The position numbers and the translations under genes are program-made. The notes beneath the pieces are model-generated. The model searched no databases and was not told where the DNA came from. It saw only the letters and a program-made list of their open reading frames with translations. From contig NZ_JACHVP010000001.1 of NCBI RefSeq assembly GCF_014190775.1, positions 310,001 through 374,000 on the forward strand: a DNA stretch of 64,000 bases. The letters are read 5' to 3'. Of this stretch, positions 50,080 through 57,604 are shown in pieces. Source of the stretch: Leifsonia aquatica (lineage in GTDB: Bacteria > Actinomycetota > Actinomycetes > Actinomycetales > Microbacteriaceae). Each line of letters begins with the position of its first letter. Within the stretch, counting starts at the first letter, position 1.

Positions 50080-51378
50080 CTAGCTCGAGAGCAGATCGTC
50101 GATATTCAGCCCCTCGAAGTCGTCATCGAATACGCTGCCAGAGGTTTCCACAGGTGTCGGACGCAACGACTCGGAGTTCGCTTGTTTTGGGAGATTCGCC
50201 AATGCGAACTGTGATGGAAATAACGGGTTTTGAGCGCGGGCTAGAGCGTTTCGAAGTAACCAGTCCCATGAGTGGACCGCAATACGCGCATCCTCCTCTG
50301 ACTGGGCTCGAGCGGCCTGTCTTTGCGAAGAGGGACTATCGCGGCCGATAATGACCAAACCGGGCGCACGATTGGTAAGTCCGTGCAGATGATGTTCGGT
50401 CTGTGCATAGGCGACGTTGTGCGTCAGCCACTCACGCCAATCCTGAATCTGCGCTACGGCATGGTTGCTGGGCCCGGACAACCGACCGCTCTGGTTGACT
50501 ATCTTGTGGCGAGCTGCCTCGATTTCGACGGTGACCCAGTGCGGGCCGAGGCTGTTGAATCCGAGGACCAAGAAATCTGGCACGTGTTCGGCGCCTAAGC
50601 GAGGTTGCGGAATGACGTATGTCTTCCAATTGCCGATCACCACCGAGGCAAGAAGCGCGGGATAACGCTCGAGCAGATCTTGGAAAGGTTGCTCGAGGCG
50701 TTCTCCTGATTCCAGGAGTTCTTCAAGGGCTCGAATGGCTTCAGGGGCCGGCGTGTAGCCATCGAGTGCGTACTCGGTGAGCGGCAGGAAGTTCCCGAAG
50801 CTTGCCCCCGCGTAGTTCGCGGCGTTACGAAGGGACGCGTCGACCTCCTGCACAGCGCGGGCATATTCCGAGCTCCCCACCCGCGCGACCGAGACGAGAT
50901 GATTCGGCCACGCTCGGGCCGTGGGCCGACCCTTGAAATTGATGTGGCCATCGGAGCTCAGACTCGAGATAACACGCCTCTCGGTCGCGCCCGAATGCCC
51001 AGCCACCACGTCGCCAGGCTCTGGCATCAGAGCGCGCAAGCCACGGGAGGTCATCACCATATAGCGGGCGCTGAACCAGGCGCTCACTTCATCGCGCGAG
51101 CCCGTAATCAGGTGCGCGCTAAGCGTGAGGCCGAGTTCAGTTTCGAGGTCTCCAAGCGCGTCGGGAAGTTCTGCGTCCCCACCTAATCCTTGGAAGAGAA
51201 CTGGTGCCAAGTAGTCCCGAATGACCACGGCGGCAACCGGCGCAGGAATAGTGCGACTTAGAGGAATGCCAAGGGCGTCAGCAGTCGCGATCTGAGCGGC
51301 AGTTGGCCCAGCAGCCATTGAGTCCAGATTGTCCGCAATCTGCTCCCACCGCGGCTGGGGCGACGGGGTCGAGGGCAT
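50080..51378 (-). CDS. sduA: Shedu-type anti-phage nuclease (DUF4263)
   Basis: A 432-residue protein. The C-terminal PD-(D/E)xK domain runs from about 225: PFQDLLERYPALL, VPDFLVL (D268), WVTVEIEAARHKI (E285, E287) and NHAVAQIQDWREW (Q310). This series matches the Shedu/DUF4263 core; the usual E-x-K is E-I-E here, as in some branches. The N-terminal 220 residues are a less conserved regulatory part. I start at the ATG at 51378 because a TAAGCT box ends 7 bases upstream; a longer frame to 51519 is Arg/Pro-rich and unlikely. Single-gene Shedu gives phage defence in other bacteria. Confidence 0.75.
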   Translation of the reverse strand: MPSTPSPQPRWEQIADNLDSMAAGPTAAQIATADALGIPLSRTIPAPVAAVVIRDYLAPVLFQGLGGDAELPDALGDLETELGLTLSAHLITGSRDEVSAWFSARYMVMTSRGLRALMPEPGDVVAGHSGATERRVISSLSSDGHINFKGRPTARAWPNHLVSVARVGSSEYARAVQEVDASLRNAANYAGASFGNFLPLTEYALDGYTPAPEAIRALEELLESGERLEQPFQDLLERYPALLASVVIGNWKTYVIPQPRLGAEHVPDFLVLGFNSLGPHWVTVEIEAARHKIVNQSGRLSGPSNHAVAQIQDWREWLTHNVAYAQTEHHLHGLTNRAPGLVIIGRDSPSSQRQAARAQSEEDARIAVHSWDWLLRNALARAQNPLFPSQFALANLPKQANSESLRPTPVETSGSVFDDDFEGLNIDDLLSS

Positions 51379-51684
51379 ACACGGGAGCTTAGTGCGGAAC
51401 CCCGAGGTAGCGATCGACGAAAGTTCTCCGGGATACGACCTCATCCAATTCGGGTGCCTGGCACGAGCCGGCCGAGTGGTTCGCAGGGGAGTCTGACGAT
51501 CGGTGGGCGTCGGCGGCAACCTCAGACGCTCGAAAAAATAGCTCCCGGACGGGAAAGCTGGTCCCGGTACCGCGTGCGGGCGCTAATGTCGGTGCCTCTA
51601 TCTACACTTGGGCCCAGGGCCGATACCCGCTCACCAAGACGGACCGTCCCGACCGCCGAGTACACCCGAGGGCAAGAGGTACGC
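51379..51684. promoter_or_regulatory. Divergent promoter region between the Shedu-type gene and CBASS
   Basis: 306 bases without a gene. On the minus strand, TAAGCT (51386-51391) is the likely -10 of the Shedu-type gene. On the plus strand, GCTAATGTC near 51582-51587 is the best -10 for CBASS, about 100 bases before its GTG. I see no strong inverted repeat that would mark a regulator site, and no regulator gene lies in the island. Confidence 0.4.
51386..51391 (-). promoter_or_regulatory. -10 box TAAGCT of the Shedu-type gene
   Basis: TAAGCT on the minus strand ends 7 bases before the ATG at 51378. The leaderless geometry resembles the backbone genes and decides the start. Confidence 0.4.
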
Positions 51685-52650
51685 GTGTCAGAGATTACCC
51701 ATCAGCACGTCGCGACGTTCGCCGCCGATCGCGTTAATCTTCCCCGCCAGGACGCGGCGAAGCATCGAACCCAGGTTAATGGACTCCGCGATCGCCTGTC
51801 TTCGAAGATCGCTGCCGACCCCGGTTATGGCTTGGTGAAGAGTCTGCACGCTGGCAGCGTTGCGAAGGGGACGGCCCTAAAGAACGTGAATGACCTTGAT
51901 CTAGCCGTGTACGTCAAGGCGGGCGAGGCACCATCCAGTGACTCCCAATTGGTGCCGTGGCTGGCAGATCGGCTGTACGAGGCCACTACAAACATGGACC
52001 GCGACCAATTCGAAGAGCAAACTCACTGCGTCACAGTTCACTACCGTGGCTCGGGCCTGGACGTAGATGTTGTTCCGGTGCTGTATGAGGGGGAGGCAAA
52101 CGACATTGGGTATCTCATCAAGAAGTACACCGGAGACCGACTGAAAACCAGCACCCGTCTACACCTGGACTTTATCGGGGGCCGACGCAAAACATACGGC
52201 CTCGAATTTCTAGAACTGATTCGCTTGACGAAGTGGTGGAAGCGCCAGATCATCACGCGGGCGGATCCCGATTTCAAGTTCAAATCATTCATGATCGAAT
52301 TGATATGGGCCCATCTCGCAGACTCAGGTGTGCCCCTGTCCGATTATCCCAGGGCGCTGGAAGCCTTCTTCGAATGGATCGTGAAAACGGGCCTCGACAA
52401 ACGAATCGCGTTCACGGACTACACCCCCGCTTCTGACTTCCCGAAACGTGGATCAGCTCCAATCGACATCCTTGATCCCGTGAACACCGAGAACAACGTC
52501 GCCATCAGGTATGACTCCGTAGGTCGAGACAAGATCGTCGATGCCGCCGCGTCAGCGTATGACGCCCTCACTGACGCTCGCTTCGCGACAACCAAGGGCC
52601 GCGCTGTCGATGGTTGGCAAGAGATACTCGGCCCCACCTTCAAGGGATAA
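51685..52650 (+). CDS. CBASS cyclic-oligonucleotide synthase (CD-NTase)
   Basis: A 321-residue nucleotidyltransferase. The active site is GSVAKGTALKNVNDLDLAVY with G57-S58 and D70/D72, and the third acid pair LDVDVVPV at D126/D128. The C-terminal helical domain follows. These are the CD-NTase hallmarks; with HORMA and TRIP13 partners it is a type III CBASS cyclase that makes a second messenger on infection. Which nucleotide is made cannot be read, but TIR-SAVED effectors studied elsewhere bind cyclic tri-adenylate. The GTG at 51685 follows AAGAGG. Confidence 0.85.
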   Translation: MSEITHQHVATFAADRVNLPRQDAAKHRTQVNGLRDRLSSKIAADPGYGLVKSLHAGSVAKGTALKNVNDLDLAVYVKAGEAPSSDSQLVPWLADRLYEATTNMDRDQFEEQTHCVTVHYRGSGLDVDVVPVLYEGEANDIGYLIKKYTGDRLKTSTRLHLDFIGGRRKTYGLEFLELIRLTKWWKRQIITRADPDFKFKSFMIELIWAHLADSGVPLSDYPRALEAFFEWIVKTGLDKRIAFTDYTPASDFPKRGSAPIDILDPVNTENNVAIRYDSVGRDKIVDAAASAYDALTDARFATTKGRAVDGWQEILGPTFKG

Positions 52651-52656
52651 ACGCGA

Positions 52657-53169
52657 ATGACCGGTTCCTACTCCGTCAGCCAGACGTTCACTCTGACGCA
52701 CGCTAAACACTTGGCATCGAAGGTCGTCAGCGACCTATACCAATGCCGCAACTTTTACGGCGAACCTTCCGAAACGATGGTCACGAAATATCAGGATGAG
52801 CTCATCGTGATGCTCGCAGGCGGCTTTACGAAGGAATATGAATTCGGGTTCAAGAAGAACGACCAGCGCGTTGTGTCCTGGCAGTATCGGGTTAACGCAA
52901 GCGGCGACCTCGTGGGAGGAGCGGATGACCGTAGCGGCGGAATCTACGCTCGAGCCGACATCAGCGGCGCGGTCTATTTCAACTTCATGTCGTACAGTCC
53001 TGCATGGTTCAACTTGACACCGGAAGAGCAGAACACCGCGAAGTCTCGGCACCCGATAAGCCGCAGTACCGGCCATCTGCCCAGCGACGGTAGCGGCTAC
53101 TGGCACACTGACCGGACATATGGCAGTGCGGGCGTCGCCATCGACCGAAAGACTTTCCGCCCGGTATGA
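52657..53169 (+). CDS. cap7: Bacterial HORMA-domain protein of CBASS (Cap7-like)
   Basis: A 170-residue protein. SYSVSQTFTLTHAKHLASKV, FYGEPSETMVTKYQDEL, LAGGFTKEYEFGFKKND and GYWHTDRTYGSAGVAIDRKT follow the pattern of the bacterial HORMA family 1. Such proteins bind a target peptide, close their safety-belt C-terminus, and activate the CD-NTase. The start is 6 bases after the cyclase stop, and the end overlaps the ATPase gene. No second HORMA gene is seen. Confidence 0.85.
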   Translation: MTGSYSVSQTFTLTHAKHLASKVVSDLYQCRNFYGEPSETMVTKYQDELIVMLAGGFTKEYEFGFKKNDQRVVSWQYRVNASGDLVGGADDRSGGIYARADISGAVYFNFMSYSPAWFNLTPEEQNTAKSRHPISRSTGHLPSDGSGYWHTDRTYGSAGVAIDRKTFRPV

Positions 53170-54101
53170 CCTCCAACAATGAACTCTTCGGCAATGTCAT
53201 GGAGTACCCTGACAGCGCTGCTCGAAAGCGTTTCGACGCGCTTGTCGGTATCGACCACATCAAACGGCGTCTGGTGAATGAGGCCAGCGTCCTAATAGAC
53301 CCTCAAGTGCTTGAGCATTGGAGCGTGAGACATCATGGCTCAAGTCTCGACGCGGTGCGAGCCGTCGAGGAACGCACGCCTCTGATAGTTCTCGCCGGAG
53401 ACGTTGGCACAGGCAAGACAGAACTTGCGGAGTCCGTGGGGGACCCGATCGCCCGGTCGCTCCATCTTCCGATGCTTACCCTTTACCCCCTCAGTCTGAG
53501 TGCCCGCGGGCGAGGACTCGTCGGAGAGATGAGCACTCTAATTACACAAGCGTTCGAGCACGTCCGCTCGTCGCTCGGGCAAGCGCGCGACGTAAAAGGG
53601 AACATTCGTAACGCCGCCATCCTCCTTATCGACGAGGCCGACGCAATCGCTCAGTCTCGTGAACTCGCGCAGATGCACCACGAAGATCGTGCCGGCGTCA
53701 ATGCGCTCATTCGCGCTATTGACAGCCTCCGCCGCGACAAGCTCCCTGTCCTCACCGTATTGTGCAGTAATCGCTCGGACGCGCTTGATCCTGCAATTGC
53801 GCGGCGTGCAGCTCACGTCTTTACCTTCGCTCGTCCAACGACCGCGCAGCGGGTTCACGTTCTCACGAGCGCGCTGACGGGCACTGGGATCAGCGCCGGC
53901 GCGATTGAGGAAGCTGCACGGCTGCTGGGAACAGACAACGGACGCGCGTGGGGAGCCACCTATTCCGATTTGAGGCAGAGATTCGTGCCGGACCTGGTGC
54001 TCAGCGCGTACGGCGACGACACTGCCATCACGGAGTCCGGCCTTACCGAGGCCGCCAAGTCATTCGTTCCGACCCGTCCCTTCGGAGGAACCGATGGCTG
54101 A
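53166..54101 (+). CDS. cap6: TRIP13/Pch2-like AAA+ ATPase of CBASS (Cap6-like)
   Basis: A 311-residue AAA+ protein with Walker A GDVGTGKT (78-85), Walker B ILLIDEAD (152-159), sensor 1 LCSNRSDALD, and arginine finger region PAIARR. TRIP13-type ATPases reopen HORMA proteins and so switch the system off. The ATG overlaps the HORMA stop (ATGA). Size and order are as in known type III CBASS. Confidence 0.88.
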   Translation: MTSNNELFGNVMEYPDSAARKRFDALVGIDHIKRRLVNEASVLIDPQVLEHWSVRHHGSSLDAVRAVEERTPLIVLAGDVGTGKTELAESVGDPIARSLHLPMLTLYPLSLSARGRGLVGEMSTLITQAFEHVRSSLGQARDVKGNIRNAAILLIDEADAIAQSRELAQMHHEDRAGVNALIRAIDSLRRDKLPVLTVLCSNRSDALDPAIARRAAHVFTFARPTTAQRVHVLTSALTGTGISAGAIEEAARLLGTDNGRAWGATYSDLRQRFVPDLVLSAYGDDTAITESGLTEAAKSFVPTRPFGGTDG

Positions 54102-55332
54102 TCCTCGCGGCCCGGTCTTCATCTCTTACCGAAGGAAGCGTCTGCGAGAGACCGATGCGCTTATCCATGCGCTCCACGATCGAGGCGTGCCTACATGGCG
54201 TGACGTGGACGATCTATCGAGCGAGCCGACCGAAGGAACCATCCGCGCGGTCCTCAATGATGAGAAGACGTCGGGCGCCGTCCTTTGGCTGACGCCCGAC
54301 GTGGGGGATAGCGCCATCATCAAGGATGTCGAGGTGCCGGAAGCTGTTCGTCGCTACCGACGGGACAACGGCTTCTGGCTCATCGTCATCCTCGCCGATG
54401 GCCTCGACTACAGCGATGCTGCTGACCTGTTCGCAGATTCTCTTGGCGTAGAAGATCTCGCCACTTGGAACCTAATCAAAGTCGCAACACCGTGGGCCCT
54501 AGAGACCGACATCTGTCAAGTTGCGGTCACCGTACTCAGGAACAGGATTGCTGAGGTTTCAGCCGGCTCCTCGGGGTCGAGCATCCCGTTTTCAGTACAC
54601 GCCAAAGGAACTCTGTCGCGGACCGCCGCAGACGTGCTTACCCTTGACTGGACGAGGTACTTTCGCGCTGGCGCTCCGCAGCGGGCGGCCTGGAATGCAA
54701 TGTCCGTCGCCGCACACGATGTGGCCGCCGCCCTGAAACAACTCACACCGGCAACAACCGCGGTTCAGCTCAGCGGAACCCCATCTGTGCCGTCCGCAAT
54801 GCTGCTCGGATCTACTTACTCCACGAGAGACGGACGGAGTCCTGCTTGGCTGCAGCGCCAGCCAACCGGCGATACCTCGAAACCGTGGAGGATGAGCGAG
54901 TCTCCCGACGCCTCAGTCGCAGAAGAACGCGGCTGGAAAGTAGCGTCGCCTGTGTATCGAACGACGACGGCGGGCGCTCTCGCTGTATGTGTCAACATAA
55001 GCGACAACGTGGCTGAGGCGTTCGCGCGCAGCCGTCTTGAGACCCCGGACTGGCGGGCGGTGCTGGAGATCAGTTCGCCAGCCGGGCGGAATACGAGGGC
55101 GGACCCGCTTACGCCTAACGAGGTGGCATCACTGGTTCACCTGACCATCGATGCAATACGTTACACGCGCTCACAAGTGCTCGGTCTCGATTCGATCCAC
55201 TTCTTTATTGCCGGTCCGGCAGGCTACGCGTTCTTGCTTGGAACATACGTCGCCACGCTGCCGCAGATCACGACTTACGAGTACGACACGACCTCGAGAC
55301 TCTACGTTTCGGCTGTGACCTTGACCACCTGA
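54094..55332 (+). CDS. TIR-SAVED effector of CBASS
   Basis: A 412-residue two-domain protein. The TIR domain (about 7-140): VFISYRRKRLRETDALIHAL, GVPTWRDVDDL, and a Glu candidate for NAD+ cleavage at E80 or E83 (KDVEVPEAVRR). The SAVED domain (about 165-410): TLDWTRYF, ALAVCVNISDNVAEAF and IHFFIAGPAGYAFLLGTYVA. TIR-SAVED proteins form filaments on binding a cyclic nucleotide and destroy NAD+, stopping growth; this is established for a relative from Microbacterium. The ATG overlaps the ATPase end by 8 bases. Confidence 0.85.
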   Translation: MADPRGPVFISYRRKRLRETDALIHALHDRGVPTWRDVDDLSSEPTEGTIRAVLNDEKTSGAVLWLTPDVGDSAIIKDVEVPEAVRRYRRDNGFWLIVILADGLDYSDAADLFADSLGVEDLATWNLIKVATPWALETDICQVAVTVLRNRIAEVSAGSSGSSIPFSVHAKGTLSRTAADVLTLDWTRYFRAGAPQRAAWNAMSVAAHDVAAALKQLTPATTAVQLSGTPSVPSAMLLGSTYSTRDGRSPAWLQRQPTGDTSKPWRMSESPDASVAEERGWKVASPVYRTTTAGALAVCVNISDNVAEAFARSRLETPDWRAVLEISSPAGRNTRADPLTPNEVASLVHLTIDAIRYTRSQVLGLDSIHFFIAGPAGYAFLLGTYVATLPQITTYEYDTTSRLYVSAVTLTT

Positions 55333-55415
55333 CGCGAATCGAGGGCGCAAATCCAGCCGACTGGCAAAGGGTCCGTGATGGTTGAGCGAAAGAACAGTCG
55401 ACTGTCGCGCCGTCC

Positions 55416-57065
55416 GTGTCAGCATGGTGGTCGATCCGGCAAGTTTACTTGTTCGGCATAACGATGTGGTTGTCTATCGGTGTGCTATCCGACGACGGAG
55501 CAGGTAAAGCGATTATCGAAAGAGTGGTTGATCTCCACTCACTGACAGTGCCTTGGGCGCAGCAGCTTTGGAGGACGAACGCACTCCAGGCGCTGCGCCA
55601 CTGCGCAGCGCTCGCTGAAAGTGGAGCCCGAGACAGACCCAAGTCTTGGTCGCTCAAATATGCCCGCGATGCAATAGCCAGTGACCCGAATGTGCCGCCG
55701 GCGGAACGCGGTTTTCTGCTACGCACTTTGTCCATCAACGCAGAGAAGCTCGTCCCTGGCTCGACGTCGCTTCTTCAGCTGGAGCTCGCCGAAGGACACT
55801 TGAGCGAGAACTATTGGGACTGGATGATCGGGTTCTTCAACTCTAAGGACGACACGCAACCAGTTGCTTCCTCGGGTATAGATATAGATCAGGCCGCATG
55901 GAGAATCGGGTCATTGCTGAGATCGGCAGGACTTTCAGACCGATGGGTCGTTAACTACTTCAGCTATCACTTGAATCACAACGCCAAACGCGTGAGCGTG
56001 GCAGACGTACTCGTAGAAGCGAGGGAGGTAGCTCGCGGAGAGCCGGGCTGGGTGTTCCTTGTTCCACTTGAAAGCGCACGCGGCTATAACATTCCCTCGA
56101 CACCACCATTTCTTCCTCGTCGGGATTTTGAGGATCGGTTCAAGACTGAGTTCCCCACGGAGCCAATGCCGTCGAATCGTGGAGGGCTTGAGCTTCGACC
56201 AGACACGATCGATAAGTATGCTGCGATTGAATGGGCGGAGCGTGAGGTCAGGGCGCTTCTAAATCGTCACAATGCCGCGGGAAACCGTCGTATTCTCCGT
56301 CCAGTCAACCGTGCATGGGTGCTTCCAGGAGCTTGGCAAACGGAGCTTTCATTCGCTCCTCAATCGCGTGTCCGGTTGCCGAGCTTAGATGCTTTTGGAG
56401 GGGGGCAACTATTCCATCCGGCGTCGGACGAAGTGGAAGCAGCCACAGACTTACTTATCGCGGCCGACATGACCTCAGAACGCGCAGCGTGTGTCGCGAC
56501 GTGGTCCGTCCTTGAAACGTTGTTCGCAGACGAATCCGACTTTGGAGATCTCGCGTCGATCGCTGACCGTGCCGCGGACATTCTTGTTTGCCTCTATGTA
56601 CGTGACGCATACGAGAGGCTCGCAGTCGGACACTCGCGGGGAGGGAACGACGCCCTCGCCGATGAATTGAGGAGCTCGGCTCGGCCACGACGGGCTGAGC
56701 TAATCGCCGAGTCGCTTGGGACGCGTGGACTTGCGGTGAACTCGACTCTGGGTGCAGCGGCGATACAGACCGCGCTGCAACTCAAGCAAGGTGCTGTTGC
56801 TATTCTCCATCAGCAGCTAGCGACTGCACTGCGGCGGCTATACGACGTTCGAAATCAGATTGTGCACGCCGGAGTTGTCGCGCCGTACGGGCTTCAGAGC
56901 GTCTACTACGACTCAGTGGTTCTAGTTTCCGGGCTTCTGAGCGAAGTCCACGCTCAGTACCAATCGAGCGGTACTTCGGCTCGCCGACTAGCTGCATCTG
57001 CATCATGGCACCTTGGACGTGTGCGCGACGGCATCTCTCCGGTTTGGTCGCTCTCATCCCTCTGA
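55416..57065 (+). CDS. Large HEPN-motif protein in the defence island, function unknown
   Basis: A 549-residue soluble protein. The last third is helical with RRLYDVRNQIVHAG, giving R479-N480-xxx-H484, the HEPN motif, much like the Apea-type HEPN group. The N-terminal two thirds (about 1-400) is unrecognised. The gene follows the TIR-SAVED gene by 83 bases on the same strand and precedes a non-coding gap. The start is uncertain: GTG 55416 or ATG 55464, as the first codons are weak. It may be an added effector or a stand-alone system. Confidence 0.65.
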   Translation: MSAWWSIRQVYLFGITMWLSIGVLSDDGAGKAIIERVVDLHSLTVPWAQQLWRTNALQALRHCAALAESGARDRPKSWSLKYARDAIASDPNVPPAERGFLLRTLSINAEKLVPGSTSLLQLELAEGHLSENYWDWMIGFFNSKDDTQPVASSGIDIDQAAWRIGSLLRSAGLSDRWVVNYFSYHLNHNAKRVSVADVLVEAREVARGEPGWVFLVPLESARGYNIPSTPPFLPRRDFEDRFKTEFPTEPMPSNRGGLELRPDTIDKYAAIEWAEREVRALLNRHNAAGNRRILRPVNRAWVLPGAWQTELSFAPQSRVRLPSLDAFGGGQLFHPASDEVEAATDLLIAADMTSERAACVATWSVLETLFADESDFGDLASIADRAADILVCLYVRDAYERLAVGHSRGGNDALADELRSSARPRRAELIAESLGTRGLAVNSTLGAAAIQTALQLKQGAVAILHQQLATALRRLYDVRNQIVHAGVVAPYGLQSVYYDSVVLVSGLLSEVHAQYQSSGTSARRLAASASWHLGRVRDGISPVWSLSSL

Positions 57066-57091
57066 GAGCAGCGCTCCGCGACTTAGCCATA

Positions 57092-57143
57092 CCTACCGTG
57101 GATCGGTGGAGGGAAAACCTACCGTGGATCGGTGGAGGGAAAA
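57092..57143. repeat. 26-base perfect tandem duplication
   Basis: Two identical adjacent copies (57092-57117 and 57118-57143), each starting CCTACCGTGGATCGG and ending GGGAAAA. They lie right after the HEPN-motif gene. Confidence 0.95.
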
Positions 57144-57220
57144 CGCCACGCCCGCGGAGGAAAGCTAGAGCCACGTGCGGTCCTGAACCCGGGCCGTGGG
57201 AGGTTTCGTAAACAGCCCAC

Positions 57221-57287
57221 GTCACGACAAAAAGAGAAGGGTCCTGGTTCGCTCTGCGAACTGGGACCCTTCTCTTTTTGTCGTGAC
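57221..57287. terminator. Exceptionally long perfect hairpin, bidirectional terminator-like
   Basis: 24-base arms match perfectly: GTCACGACAAAAAGAGAAGG and on (57221-57244), against its complement (57264-57287). The loop forms a further GTTCGC/GCGAAC stem. The A run on one side and T run on the other suit termination on both strands. Confidence 0.8.
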
Positions 57288-57604
57288 TCGCTGCGGACTT
57301 CCCGGGCCCCGCCGCGAGGGGCCCCGGGCGACGCCAAACGCGAAGCGTGCAGGCGGCGTTTGGGGGAGCGGTGGGGTGCAGCCTGGTGACCGGCGTGGAG
57401 GTCGCAATCGCGAAGTCCTGACTTGCCGGAGATGGGTCCGGAGTCGCTATACCTGAATCGCAATGGACTTGGCAGTCGAGGCGTGCATGGGGTGCGCATG
57501 TCGTAGCCAACTCGAGTATGCACATTCGGGCATGCTGGTATGAACCAGACCAACTTACCCAGCAGGAACGCCGTGAGAGCGGTCCTTCAACAAGGGGACC
57601 GTGA

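Larger units (their letters stand above)
57066..57604. other. Gene-free 540-base stretch with repeat and long hairpins
   Basis: No convincing frame is present between the HEPN-motif gene and the Gabija pair. The stretch holds a 26-base tandem duplication (57092-57143), a very long hairpin (57221-57287), a GC-rich hairpin GGGCCCC/GGGGCCC (57304-57324) and CCAAACGC/GCGTTTGG (57334-57363). Base composition rises to that of the backbone around 57290-57420, so this part may be older host sequence or a module joint. The gajA ribosome site AAGGGGA is at 57590. Confidence 0.6.
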
